64,000 nt of DNA, taken from NCBI RefSeq assembly GCF_001279525.1, contig NZ_LGDY01000095.1, positions 53,116 to 117,115 of the forward strand, read 5' to 3'. The DNA comes from Nocardia sp. NRRL S-836. GTDB lineage: Bacteria; Actinomycetota; Actinomycetes; Mycobacteriales; Pseudonocardiaceae. The notes below the pieces were generated by a model. It was not told the DNA's origin. It did not search any database and saw nothing but the letters and a program-made list of their open reading frames with translations. Positions 33,462-42,341 of the stretch are shown in pieces. The position numbers and the translations under genes are program-made. Numbering within the stretch: position 1 is the first letter of the stretch; every line of letters starts with the position of its first letter.

Positions 33462-34537
33462 GCGGGGATCACGGCTGCTCGGACGGACATCACGTCGGGC
33501 AGGTGGGAGGCGACCTGGTGCCAGGTTTCGCCCTCGTCGGGGCTCGCGTAGACCTCGCCGGAACGGGAGCCGAAGTAGACGCCGGGGGTGTCGGCGTTGT
33601 CGGTGCACATGGCGTCGCGCATCACGGCGGTCCAGAAGGCGTCGGGCAGGCCGGAGCCCAGGGCCTCCCACGAGGAGCCGGCGTCGCGGGAGCGGTAGAC
33701 GCGGCACTTGCCCTCGGGTGGGAAGCGGCGGCCGTCGGCCTCGATGGGGAACGTGAAGATGGTGTCCGGGTCGTGGGGGTGGGTGACCATCGCGAAGCCG
33801 AAGTCGGTCGGGAGGCCCTCGGCGATGGACTGCCAGGTGTCGCCGCCGTCGTCGCTGCGGTAGACGCCGTGGTGGTTCTGGGCGTAGAAGCGGGCCGGCT
33901 GGGACGGGTGCTGGGCGACCTTGTGGACGCACTGGCCGAACTCGGGCCACGGGTCGGGGAAGAAGTAGGCCTTGATGCCCTTGTTGCGGGCTTCCCAGGA
34001 CTTGCCGCCGTCGGTGGTGCGGTAGACGCCGCCGGTGGACATCGCCACGAGCACGCGGTCGGGGTCGACGGGGTCGGGCACGATCGTGTGGACGGCCTGG
34101 CCGCCGAAGCCGGCGCCCCACTCGGGGCGGTGCGGGTGGTTCCAGAGGCCCTCGACGAACTCGAACGAGCGGCCGCCGTCGGTGGACTTGAACAGTGCGG
34201 AGGGTTCGGTGCCCGCGTAGACGACGCCGGGCTGGGAGGCGGGGGCGGGCTGGAGCTGCCAGACGCGTTCCAGTGAGGCGTCGACCGGGAACGCGATCGG
34301 CGGGTCCGCCGGTTCCTCCCAGGTCGCGCCGAGGTCGTCCGATCTGGACACGCCGGGGCCGAAGTGCGGTGAGGACACCCCGGCCAGCAGCCGCACGCCG
34401 GGGCCACGGGTGTCGAGCGCGACCGCGTACACCTCCTGCATCGGGTGGTGCGGGCCGTCCACCTGCCACGTCACGCGGTCCTCGCTGCGCGCCAGCCACA
34501 GGCCCTTGCGCGTGCCGATCGCCAGCAACACCGTCAT
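33458..34537 (-). CDS. BNR/Asp-box repeat beta-propeller protein
   Basis: 359 aa. At least six Asp-box repeats of the S-x-D-x-G-x-T/S-W/F type are visible (RSDDLGATW, STDGGRSF, TTDGGKSW, SDDGGDTW, SRDAGSSW, SPDEGETW), giving a six-bladed or larger propeller like exo-alpha-sialidase or photosystem-stability-factor-like proteins. The sialidase Arg triad is not evident and there is no signal peptide, so a cytoplasmic non-sialidase role is more likely. ATG 34537 follows GAGGAGG. First gene of an operon with a 56-aa protein and a ThiS-like carrier. Confidence 0.85.
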   Translation of the reverse strand: MTVLLAIGTRKGLWLARSEDRVTWQVDGPHHPMQEVYAVALDTRGPGVRLLAGVSSPHFGPGVSRSDDLGATWEEPADPPIAFPVDASLERVWQLQPAPASQPGVVYAGTEPSALFKSTDGGRSFEFVEGLWNHPHRPEWGAGFGGQAVHTIVPDPVDPDRVLVAMSTGGVYRTTDGGKSWEARNKGIKAYFFPDPWPEFGQCVHKVAQHPSQPARFYAQNHHGVYRSDDGGDTWQSIAEGLPTDFGFAMVTHPHDPDTIFTFPIEADGRRFPPEGKCRVYRSRDAGSSWEALGSGLPDAFWTAVMRDAMCTDNADTPGVYFGSRSGEVYASPDEGETWHQVASHLPDVMSVRAAVIPA

Positions 34538-34674
34538 CGTCCGCCTCCTCGAAGATGTGATGCGGGGCACGTTACGCCTGGGGTCCGACAATTTCCGGAT
34601 GCGCGTGAAAGGCCACGTAGACCCGCAAGTTACTCACTGGTAGCGTCCTGGGCAGACGTGAAGGAGGCTCCCCC

Positions 34675-36363
34675 GTGCTGCTCGACCCGAACCACTACGA
34701 CCCCGCGCACCTCGACGACGAGACCCGCCGCCTGCTCAAGGCCACGGTCGACTGGTTCGAGTCCCGCGGCAAGCGCCGGCTGATCGCGGACGCGCAGGAC
34801 AAGGTCTGGTACTCGGAGTTCCTCGACTTCGTGAAGCAGGAGAAGCTCTTCGCCACCTTCTGCACGCCCGCGAGCGTCGACGGCACCAAGCGCTGGGACG
34901 CCGCGCGCAACGCCGCGTTCAGCGAGGTGCTCGGCTTCTACGGCCTGCAGTACTGGTACGCCTGGCAGGTCACGGTGTTGGGGCTCGGCCCGATCTGGAT
35001 GAGTGGCAACGAGGAAGCCAAGCAGAAGGCGGCGGCGCTCCTCGACAGCGGCGCGGTGTTCGCGTTCGGCCTCTCCGAGAAGGAGCACGGCGCCGACGTC
35101 TACAGCACCGACATGATCGTCACGCCGACCGGCGACGGTTACAAGGCCAACGGCGGCAAGTACTACATCGGCAACGGCAACGTCGCCGGCATGGTCAGCG
35201 TCTTCGGCAAGCTCGCCGGCTCCGACGAGTACGTCTTCTTCGCCGTCGACAGCCAGCACGAGAACTTCAAGCTGGTCAAGAACGTCGTCGACAACCAGAT
35301 GTTCGTGAGCGAGTTCCGCCTGGAGGACTACCCGCTCACCGACGCCGACGTCCTGCACCGCGGCCCCGACGCGTTCTCCGCCGCGCTGAACACCGTCAAC
35401 GTCGGCAAGTTCAACCTGTGCACGGCCAGCATCGGCATCTGCGAGCACTCCTTCTACGAGGCGATCACCCACGCCCACAACCGGATCCTCTACGGCAACC
35501 CGGTCACGGACTTCCCGCACGTGCGGCAGAACTTCGTCGACGCCTATGCCCGCCTCGCCGCGATGAAGCTCTTCGCCGACCGCAGCGTCGACTACTTCCG
35601 GTCGGCGAACGAGGACGACCGCCGCTACCTGCTCTTCAACCCCATCACCAAGATGAAGGTCACGAGCGAGGGCGAGAACGTCATCGACCTGCTCTGGGAC
35701 GTCATCGCGGCCAAGGGCTTCGAGAAGGACACCTACTTCACCCGCGCCACGGCCGACATCCGCGCGCTGCCCAAGCTGGAGGGCACCGTGCACGTGAACC
35801 TGGCGCTGGTGCTGAAGTTCATGCCGAACTACCTGTTCAACCCCAAGGCCTACGCCGAGGTCCCGACCCGCCACGACGCGAGCGACGACGACTTCTTCTG
35901 GCACCAGGGCCCGGCCCGCGGGCTCGGCAAGATCCAGTTCCACGACTGGGAGCCGATCTACACCGAGCACGCCGACCTGCCCAACGTCGCGTTGTTCCAC
36001 GAGCAGGCGAGCGCCATCAAGACCCTGCTCACCACCGCGGCACCGGACGCCGAGCAGCAGAAGGACCTCGACTTCCTGCTCAACCTCGGCCACCTGTTCA
36101 CACTGGTGGTCTACGGGCAGCTGGTCCTGGAGCAGGCCAAGATCACCGGCACCGACCGGAACGTCGTCGACCAGATCTTCGACGTGCTGGTCCGCGACTT
36201 CGCCGGCTACGCGACCGCGTTGCACGGCAAGCCGAGCAGCACCGAGGCCCAGCAGCAGTGGGCGGTGCGGCAGATCCGCAAGCCGCACGTCGACCAGGCC
36301 CGCTTCGACGCCGTCTGGCAGCAGGTGGTCGCGCTCTCCGGCCGCTACGAGATGCGCCCCTAG
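34675..36363 (+). CDS. Acyl-CoA dehydrogenase family protein
   Basis: 562 aa. Flavin-dependent dehydrogenase: FGLSEKEHGADVYS with the following GYKANGGKYYIGNG matches the FAD/substrate-binding middle domain, and helices around residues 245-380 the C-terminal domain. It is longer than a 380-aa classical member, with a C-terminal helical extension. Substrate unknown. GTG 34675 has AAGGAGG at 34661-34667, and a TAGCGT -10 candidate at 34641. It converges on a TetR gene, the two overlapping by four bases. Confidence 0.85.
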   Translation: MLLDPNHYDPAHLDDETRRLLKATVDWFESRGKRRLIADAQDKVWYSEFLDFVKQEKLFATFCTPASVDGTKRWDAARNAAFSEVLGFYGLQYWYAWQVTVLGLGPIWMSGNEEAKQKAAALLDSGAVFAFGLSEKEHGADVYSTDMIVTPTGDGYKANGGKYYIGNGNVAGMVSVFGKLAGSDEYVFFAVDSQHENFKLVKNVVDNQMFVSEFRLEDYPLTDADVLHRGPDAFSAALNTVNVGKFNLCTASIGICEHSFYEAITHAHNRILYGNPVTDFPHVRQNFVDAYARLAAMKLFADRSVDYFRSANEDDRRYLLFNPITKMKVTSEGENVIDLLWDVIAAKGFEKDTYFTRATADIRALPKLEGTVHVNLALVLKFMPNYLFNPKAYAEVPTRHDASDDDFFWHQGPARGLGKIQFHDWEPIYTEHADLPNVALFHEQASAIKTLLTTAAPDAEQQKDLDFLLNLGHLFTLVVYGQLVLEQAKITGTDRNVVDQIFDVLVRDFAGYATALHGKPSSTEAQQQWAVRQIRKPHVDQARFDAVWQQVVALSGRYEMRP

Positions 36364-36992
36364 CCCTCCTGGTAACGCTCCAGCGCCGCGATCATGAGTT
36401 CGAGGCCGAACTCGAACTCGTGGTCGTGGTCGTAGGTGCCCAGCTCGTCGATCACCTCGGCGGACAGCGGGAAGGCCGCGGCGTCGACGCCCTCGTAGGG
36501 TGAGAGCGCGATCCCGCCGAGCTCCGGCGAGGTCGCGACCTCCCTCATCACCGTGCCCAGCAGGTACGACACCATCGTCCGCATCATCCCGACGGCGATC
36601 TTGCCGCGGAAGCCGGCGCGCGCGAAGTTCATCAGCGCGGCCTCGATGGTCCGGAACCCGGCCTCGCTGCTCAGCCGCCGCGTCGCGAGCATCACGAACG
36701 CCCGCGGGTGCTGCCGTGCGAGCTCGCGCACCGCACGCGCGTGCGCCCGGAAGTGGTCGCGCCAGTCGTCGCTGTCAACGTGGTAAGGCTTGGCATCGGC
36801 CATGATCCGCTCGGCGGCGAGGTCGACCAGGACGGCCTTGTTCGGCACGTGGTTGTACAGCGACATCGTGCCCGCGCCCAGCTCGGCCGCGAGGCGCCGC
36901 ATCGAGACGGCCTCCACGCCCTCGCGCTCGATCAGCCGCACCGCCGCATCCACGATGCGGGCGCGGGTCAGCGGTTCACGTGGTGGGGACAC
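36360..36992 (-). CDS. TetR/AcrR family regulator
   Basis: 210 aa. N-terminal TetR helix-turn-helix (ARIVDAAVRLIEREG followed by LAAELGAGTMSLYNHVPNK), C-terminal ligand domain of the TetR_C tetracycline-repressor-like type. GTG 36992. It is divergent from the SnoaL-like gene, and a perfect palindrome at 37030-37044 in the shared promoter region is a likely operator, pointing to autoregulation and control of the SnoaL gene. Confidence 0.88.
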   Translation of the reverse strand: MSPPREPLTRARIVDAAVRLIEREGVEAVSMRRLAAELGAGTMSLYNHVPNKAVLVDLAAERIMADAKPYHVDSDDWRDHFRAHARAVRELARQHPRAFVMLATRRLSSEAGFRTIEAALMNFARAGFRGKIAVGMMRTMVSYLLGTVMREVATSPELGGIALSPYEGVDAAAFPLSAEVIDELGTYDHDHEFEFGLELMIAALERYQEG

Positions 36993-37029
36993 TGGCGAAG
37001 ACCATATGACCTGGAGTAGCTTCCGTGCG

Positions 37030-37044
37030 ACGTACGGCGTACGT
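37030..37044. promoter_or_regulatory. Palindromic operator candidate
   Basis: ACGTAC-GGC-GTACGT: 6-bp perfect arms around a 3-base centre, between the divergent TetR and SnoaL-like genes and just upstream of the latter's Shine-Dalgarno. Size and position fit a TetR-family operator. Confidence 0.55.
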
Positions 37045-37060
37045 AGGAGGGTCGGCCGGT

Positions 37061-37501
37061 ATGACCGAGTCCAAGGCGCTCAGAGCGCTGCGCGAGGCGA
37101 TCGTCCTGGAGCTCATCGAGTCGCAGAACGAGTACGACTTCGACGCGGGACTGACCACCTTCAACCACCCCCGCTTCGAGATCATGGCCACCGGTCAGGT
37201 CCTCGACGGCGTCGACGCGGTGCGGGACTACTGGAAGCGGACGCGGGCGGCGTTCCCCGACCAGAAGAACAAGGTCATCGAGGTCTACCACGCCGACGAC
37301 GCGGTGATCGTCGAGTTCGAGCTGCAGGGCACGCACCTGGGCAGCCTGACCGGCGAACCCGTGACCGGCAAGACCTTCAAGGTCCGCATGTCCGGTTTCT
37401 TCCTGTTCGACAAGGACGTTCTCGTCTGCGAGCGGGTCTACGGCGACTCCGCGACCGTGCTGCACCAGCTCGGCCTGATCGAGGCTCCCCAGGAGTACTA
37501 G
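37061..37501 (+). CDS. SnoaL-like / NTF2-fold protein
   Basis: 146 aa. Cone-shaped NTF2-like fold suggested by FNHPRFEIMATGQVLDGVDAV (helix-strand entry), YHADDAVIVEFELQGTH and the late KVRMSGFFLFD strand pair. Members include polyketide cyclases, ketosteroid isomerases and many stress proteins; the reaction is not predictable. ATG 37061, with GGAGG 12 bases upstream, was chosen over ATG/GTG starts inside the operator. Probably under the adjacent TetR. Confidence 0.8.
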   Translation: MTESKALRALREAIVLELIESQNEYDFDAGLTTFNHPRFEIMATGQVLDGVDAVRDYWKRTRAAFPDQKNKVIEVYHADDAVIVEFELQGTHLGSLTGEPVTGKTFKVRMSGFFLFDKDVLVCERVYGDSATVLHQLGLIEAPQEY

Positions 37502-37572
37502 CCGGGACGACGCCACCTCCCATTGCCCGGCGACGCCACTGACGACAAACAACCGGGAACAAGAGACGACAA

Positions 37573-37602
37573 AGCCGCTTGTCCGATTCCGGACAAGCGG
37601 CT
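37573..37602. terminator. Bidirectional terminator between SnoaL and cold-shock genes
   Basis: Perfect 13-bp stem (AGCCGCTTGTCCG) with a 4-base loop. On the minus strand it is followed by TTTGTCGTCTCTT, so it fits best as the terminator of the cold-shock gene. Confidence 0.88.
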
Positions 37603-37634
37603 CGTGTCAGATCAGATGTGCTGACCGATCAGAC

Positions 37635-37841
37635 TCAGACGGCGCGAACGCCCTGGGCCTGCGGGCCCTTCTGGCCCTGACCGATCTCGAACTCGACCCG
37701 CTGGTTCTCCTCGAGAGCCTTGTAGCCGTTCATCTGGATCTCGGAGTAGTGGACGAACACGTCGGCGCCACCGTTGTCAGGGGAGATGAAGCCGAAGCCC
37801 TTCTCCGCGTTGAACCACTTGACGGTGCCCTGTACTGCCAT
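37635..37841 (-). CDS. Cold-shock protein (CspA family)
   Basis: 68 aa, full length. Single S1-like beta-barrel with RNP1 KGFGFIS and RNP2 VFVHYS; binds single-stranded RNA/DNA and unfolds mRNA in the cold. ATG 37841 with GAGGAGA upstream. The 160 bases upstream hold no gene and probably include a long 5' leader, typical of csp mRNAs. A strong hairpin lies 32 bases downstream. Confidence 0.95.
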   Translation of the reverse strand: MAVQGTVKWFNAEKGFGFISPDNGGADVFVHYSEIQMNGYKALEENQRVEFEIGQGQKGPQAQGVRAV

Positions 37842-38079
37842 CTTGCTACTTCTCCTCTAACAGGTGCCGGATCGCGCTCGCGACCACCGGGTCAAGCTTG
37901 GAACTGCTTCATCTCCGCAGCCTGGAGAATCGACACGTTCACAACCTCGTTCCGTGATCGTGGTAAAGCACGAACACGCAACGTACGACCATGAACAGTG
38001 AACCATGAGCTCCCGCTCCCAGTCGAGCCGTCGTTCGCGCTGCTACCGTGAGGTCCCGAATGAGCACGTGGAGGTGGCC

Positions 38080-38310
38080 GTGCCCGAGCTGGTGACGATG
38101 TCGATCACCGTGACGCTGGCCCCGCGCGCGCGTGCGGGCCTTTACGCGCTGCTACGCGCGCAGCTGGGCAGCACGCCATCGCAGAACGCCGCGAACAACG
38201 GCGGCGGAGTGGTCAACATGATCACCGGCAACGTGAGCGGCAACGCGGTCCAGGCGGGCCACATCAGCGGCGACATCCACCTCGGCGGCAAGCCGCACCG
38301 GAGACGGTAA
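38080..38310 (+). CDS. Small protein with VSG-QAG-SGDIH motif
   Basis: 76 aa. The C-terminal third (NMITGNVSGNAVQAGHISGD) matches the glycine-spaced beta motif that often stands at the N-terminus of actinobacterial NTPases, effector-associated and conflict proteins. Here it forms a free-standing protein. GTG 38080 was chosen for GGAGG at 38070-38074; ATG 38005 is in frame but adds a Ser/Arg-rich leader. A TACCGT -10 candidate lies at 38044. It ends 32 bases before the membrane-protein gene and is probably co-transcribed. Confidence 0.6.
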   Translation: MPELVTMSITVTLAPRARAGLYALLRAQLGSTPSQNAANNGGGVVNMITGNVSGNAVQAGHISGDIHLGGKPHRRR

Positions 38311-38342
38311 CCTGGAGGGTCGTTGGACCCAGGGGGCCGTGC

Positions 38343-39077
38343 TTGACCGGCAGCGAACGACTGCTCTTCTTCTTCGTCGGATTGGTGACCACTTTCGTGT
38401 TCATCCGCATCAGCGTGCGGATGATCAGGGCGAAGGTGCGCTGGTGGCCGCGCAACGTCGTGCACGGGGACACGCACGTGCACCACGTCGTGTTCGGCAC
38501 GGTGCTGCTGCTCCTGTCCAGCGTGAGCAGCCTGGTGATCCCGGACGACCTGCACGGCGCGCGGCTGGCCGCCGCCGCGGGCCTCGGGGTCGGGGCCGCG
38601 CTCGTGCTCGACGAGTTCGCGCTGATCCTGCACCTGCGCGACGTGTACTGGACCAAGTCGGGCCGGCTGTCGGTGGACGCGGTGTTCCTCGCGGTGGGCC
38701 TGACCGGCCTGTTCCTGCTCGGCGCGCGGCCGCTCGGCTACGACGAGGTGCTGCAGCTCAACCCGGAGACGACGCCCGCCAGCACGTTCACGCTGCGGCT
38801 GATCGCGATCGGGATCAACCTGTGCTTCGCGATCGCGGCGCTGCTCAAGGGCAAGATCTGGACCGGGCTGCTCGGCCTGCTGGTGCCGATCGTGCCGGCG
38901 GTCGGCGCGTTCCGGCTGGCCAGGCCGGGGTCGCCGTGGGCGCGCTGGCGCTACCGGGAGGGCTCGCGCAAGCTCGCCCGCGCGTACCGGCGCGAGGCGC
39001 GGATCCGGCAGCCGATCATCCGGGCCAAGATCGCCGTGCAGGAGTTCATCTCGGGCCGCCACGACCTCCCCGACTAG
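38343..39077 (+). CDS. Integral membrane protein with HxHH motif
   Basis: 244 aa. Five or six hydrophobic segments (about residues 7-24, 48-66, 75-95, 107-126, 150-170, 175-195) and a basic cytoplasmic tail (REGSRKLARAYRREAR). A histidine cluster HGDTHVHHVVFG at the start of the second segment could bind metal. No function is known to me. The start is TTG 38343, six bases after AGGGGG; no ATG or GTG fits better. Confidence 0.75.
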   Translation: MTGSERLLFFFVGLVTTFVFIRISVRMIRAKVRWWPRNVVHGDTHVHHVVFGTVLLLLSSVSSLVIPDDLHGARLAAAAGLGVGAALVLDEFALILHLRDVYWTKSGRLSVDAVFLAVGLTGLFLLGARPLGYDEVLQLNPETTPASTFTLRLIAIGINLCFAIAALLKGKIWTGLLGLLVPIVPAVGAFRLARPGSPWARWRYREGSRKLARAYRREARIRQPIIRAKIAVQEFISGRHDLPD

Positions 39078-39096
39078 GTCGCGGCGGGCCCGGCGC

Positions 39097-40200
39097 TCAG
39101 CTGCCCAGGATGTCCTGCTGCTGGCAGACGGCCTGCAGGTCGCCCGCGCACAGCTCCTGCGACTTGACCACGCCCTCGGTCACCAGCGCGCGGACCGTGG
39201 CGCGCTTGATCAGCGTGGCACCCAGCAGCACGGACTTCACGTCCCGCCGGGAGACGGGGTCGCGCAGATTGCCCGTCGCGAGGTCATCGGCGCCGTCCAG
39301 GTCACCGCGGGCGACCGCGATGGCCAGCCGGGCCGCCGCCTCCGCCTCGTCCCGCACCGGCTTGTAGACGGTCACGCACTGGTCGCCGCGCAGCACGGCC
39401 CGCAGACCCTCCACAGTGGCGTCCTGCCCGGTCACCGGCACCCTGCCGGCCAGGTTCCTCTTCTTGAGCACCTGGATGACCGCGCCGGCCAGGCCGTCGT
39501 TGGCCGCGACCACGCCGTCGACCTTGCCGCCGTTGCCGTTGAGGATCTCCTCGAACAGCTGTCCACCGAGGACGTTGTCCCAGTCGGCGACCGGTTGCGA
39601 CTTCACGAGCTTCAGCGCGCCGCTGTCGTACTTGGCCGACAGCCGCGTCTTCTGGCCTTGCGCGAACAGCGTCGCGTTGTGGTCGGTGGGCGCGCCCTCG
39701 ATCTCGATGATCTGCGCGCCCGGCTTGTCGCCCAGGCAGCCGAGCAGGCCGTCCGCCTGGAGCTGGCCGACGTTCACGCTGTCGAAACCGACGTGGTACT
39801 CCGCCTGGCCACCGAGCGTCACGCGGTCGTAGTCGATGACCGGGATGCCGGCCTCTTTCGCCTTCTTCTGCACGGCGAGACCACTGGCCGCGGACAACGG
39901 CGTGATCACCAGGACCTTCACCTTGCGCCGGATCATCTCGTCGGCGATCTGCGCGAACTTCGCCTCGTCGCCCTCGGCGTTCTCGATGAACGGATCGATG
40001 TCGGCGTAGTTGAACGCCTGCGTCAACAATGGCCGATCTTGTTCTTCCCAGCGCGTTGACGTCGTTCGGTCCGGAAGGATTACACCGACAACGGGTTTGG
40101 GTCCGCGCGCGGGCAGTGAAGGACCACCCTGACCTGCCTCACCACAACCGGTGAGAAGAAGCAGCGCGCACGCCGACGCCGCCATTACCCGTCTTCGCAT
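39097..40200 (-). CDS. Sugar-binding lipoprotein (XylF-type periplasmic binding protein)
   Basis: 367 aa. Signal peptide with lipobox LLTGC (Cys near residue 19), then a type I periplasmic-binding fold: VVGVILPDRTTSTRW, KVLVITPLSAASG, GIPVIDYDRV, GFDSVNVG, DGVVAANDGLAGA and VTGQDATVEGL, closest to xylose/monosaccharide binding proteins. It is membrane-anchored outside the cell. No permease or ATPase gene adjoins it, so it is an orphan that may serve a distant transporter or act as a sensor. Confidence 0.88.
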   Translation of the reverse strand: MRRRVMAASACALLLLTGCGEAGQGGPSLPARGPKPVVGVILPDRTTSTRWEEQDRPLLTQAFNYADIDPFIENAEGDEAKFAQIADEMIRRKVKVLVITPLSAASGLAVQKKAKEAGIPVIDYDRVTLGGQAEYHVGFDSVNVGQLQADGLLGCLGDKPGAQIIEIEGAPTDHNATLFAQGQKTRLSAKYDSGALKLVKSQPVADWDNVLGGQLFEEILNGNGGKVDGVVAANDGLAGAVIQVLKKRNLAGRVPVTGQDATVEGLRAVLRGDQCVTVYKPVRDEAEAAARLAIAVARGDLDGADDLATGNLRDPVSRRDVKSVLLGATLIKRATVRALVTEGVVKSQELCAGDLQAVCQQQDILGS

Positions 40201-40326
40201 AAACGCGGAGTTCAGCGCTTCAATGTTGTTAAGTCAAGATTTCTTCGCACCCATCACGCTCCGCTTCCGAATGACTACAGTTCGATTCCGTACGAAAGGG
40301 TCTGATGTTCGTCCTATTTGCCACCT

Positions 40327-40365
40327 AAGGTACGGGACCTGGGCGGCAATCGGGGGCCGTACCTT
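40327..40365. promoter_or_regulatory. Inverted repeat upstream of protease gene
   Basis: AAGGTACGG at 40327-40335 and its exact complement CCGTACCTT at 40357-40365 are 21 bases apart, 44 bases before GTG 40409. Arm length and distance (30 bp centre to centre, about three helical turns) fit a regulator-binding site for the secreted protease. Confidence 0.5.
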
Positions 40366-40408
40366 CTGTGTTGGATCCAGCCCTGACCGGGTGTGAGGAG
40401 ACAGCTAG

Positions 40409-42139
40409 GTGAGAACGCGCAGAACCGTGATGGCGGTGGCGGCAACGGTGTCGCTGATCGCCGCGGGCACATCGGCGGCGGGGGCAGCGCCGGCCACGGC
40501 CGGGCAGCAGCAGGACACGGAGTACACCGTCCTGCTGCAGGACCCTGGCAACCGCGACTTCGCCATCGACGCCGTGCACGCGGCGGGCGGCGAGGTCGTG
40601 CGGGACAACCGGGCCATCGGCCTGCTGACCGTGAAGGCACCCGCGAACGGCTTCGTGGAGGAGGTCTCGCGGTCGAAGGAGATCGTCGGCGCCGCGCGGG
40701 CCAAGCCCATCGGGCACGCACCCGCGCAGAACAAGGCCGACAAGGTCAAGCGCGACAACGTGGAGAAGGAGAACACCACCACCGCGGCGAACAAGGCACC
40801 CGCCGCGGCCAAGTCGACCGCGGGCATGGACCCGCTCGACGGCGACCTGTGGGGCCTGAACCTCGTCCGCTCGAACATCGCGCGGGCGAAGCAGGCCGGT
40901 GACAAGCGGGTCTACGTCGGCATCCTCGACACCGGTGTGGACGGTTCCCACCCGGACATCGCACCGAACTTCAACAACGAGCTGTCGCGCAACTTCACCG
41001 TCGACATCCCGAACGACGCCGACGGTGGCGAGTTCGACGGACCGTGTGAGTTCCGCGGCTGCGTCGACCCGGCCAACTGGGACGACGGCGGCCACGGCAC
41101 GCACGTCGCCGGCACGATCGGCGCCGCCGCCAACGGCTTCGGCATCTCCGGTGTGGCACCGGGCGTGTCGCTGGTCAACATCCGCGGTGGCCAGGACTCC
41201 GGCTCGTTCTTCCTGCAGCCGGTCGTCGACGCGCTCACCTACGGCGCCGACGTCGGCCTCGACGTGATCAACATGTCGTTCTACGTCGACCCCTGGTACA
41301 TGAACTGCGCCAACGACCCCACCGCCACGGCGGAGGAGCAGCTGGAGCAGCGCACGATCATCTCGACCGTGCAGCGGGCGCTGGACTACGCGCACCGCAA
41401 GGGCGTCACGCTGATCGGCGCGGGCGGCAACAACCACGAGGACCTCGGCAAGCCGCGGACCGACACGGCGAGCCCGAACTACCCGCCCGGCCACAACCGG
41501 CCGCGTCCGGTCGACAACGCCACCTGCCTCAACCTGCCGACCGAGGGCCACCACGTCATCTCGATCTCGGCGCTCGGCCCGTCGACCGCCAAGGCCGACT
41601 ACTCCAACTACGGCTTGGAGCAGACGGCGCTCTCGGCCCCCGGTGGCTACTTCCGCGACTACTTCGGCACGCCGTGGTACCGCACGAACGAGAACATGAT
41701 CCTCTCGACGTACCCGCGCAACGTCGCCCTCGCCGAGGGCAACATCGACGCCGCCGGGAACATCACCGAGAAGGGTCTCGCCGCCGGGGTCAAGAAGGCC
41801 GTCGACGGTGACAAGGTCGGCTACTACCAGTACCTGCAGGGCACCTCGATGGCCGCCCCGCACGCCGCCGGTGTCGCCGCCCTGGTCGTGAGCCAGTACG
41901 GCAAGAAGGACAAGAAGAACGGCGGCCTGACCCTCGACCCCGACAAGGTCGAGAAGGTGCTCTACAAGACCGCGATCCAGCGCGCGTGCCCGAACCCGCG
42001 CACGGTGTCGTACGTCAACGTGGGTCGTACCGCCGAGTTCGACGCCACCTGCGAGGGTGACGCGAAGTTCAACGGCTTCTACGGCCACGGCATCGTCGAC
42101 GCCTATGGTGCGGTGACCCGCGGCGGTCAGTTCATCTGA
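40409..42139 (+). CDS. Secreted S8 family serine peptidase (subtilase)
   Basis: 576 aa. Signal peptide (residues 1-27, cleavage near GAAPA), an I9-like propeptide to about residue 110, a Lys/Ala-rich linker, then the catalytic domain with D174 (LDTGVDGSHPD), H229 (GGHGTHVAG) and S480 (GTSMAAPHAAG). The gap between His and Ser is wider than in subtilisin because of an insertion around residues 330-470. Exported extracellular protease. GTG 40409 lies behind GAGGAG; a strong terminator follows. Confidence 0.93.
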   Translation: MRTRRTVMAVAATVSLIAAGTSAAGAAPATAGQQQDTEYTVLLQDPGNRDFAIDAVHAAGGEVVRDNRAIGLLTVKAPANGFVEEVSRSKEIVGAARAKPIGHAPAQNKADKVKRDNVEKENTTTAANKAPAAAKSTAGMDPLDGDLWGLNLVRSNIARAKQAGDKRVYVGILDTGVDGSHPDIAPNFNNELSRNFTVDIPNDADGGEFDGPCEFRGCVDPANWDDGGHGTHVAGTIGAAANGFGISGVAPGVSLVNIRGGQDSGSFFLQPVVDALTYGADVGLDVINMSFYVDPWYMNCANDPTATAEEQLEQRTIISTVQRALDYAHRKGVTLIGAGGNNHEDLGKPRTDTASPNYPPGHNRPRPVDNATCLNLPTEGHHVISISALGPSTAKADYSNYGLEQTALSAPGGYFRDYFGTPWYRTNENMILSTYPRNVALAEGNIDAAGNITEKGLAAGVKKAVDGDKVGYYQYLQGTSMAAPHAAGVAALVVSQYGKKDKKNGGLTLDPDKVEKVLYKTAIQRACPNPRTVSYVNVGRTAEFDATCEGDAKFNGFYGHGIVDAYGAVTRGGQFI

Positions 42140-42157
42140 TCTCCCGTTGCACCACAG

Positions 42158-42183
42158 GGGCTCCCGGCTTCGGCCGGGAGCCC
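42158..42183 (+). terminator. Rho-independent-like terminator after subtilase gene
   Basis: Perfect 11-bp stem GGGCTCCCGGC closed by a TTCG tetraloop, 19 bases after the stop. Confidence 0.88.
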
Positions 42184-42341
42184 TTGCCGTTGCGGGGCAA
42201 GCGTTTCCACCGGATTGGGCCGGTCACGGCAATTGTCCGTTTCGCGAATTAGTAAAGACTCTTGCCAATAAAGGTCTGGACCGCTTACCGTGGTCCTCAC
42301 GCCGCCCGGGACCCCAACATCCCTGCCCCGGAGGGAAATCC

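Noticed and set aside
39097..40200. Complete sugar ABC transporter operon
   Set aside because: Only the binding protein is present; neighbours are a membrane protein on the other strand and a protease.
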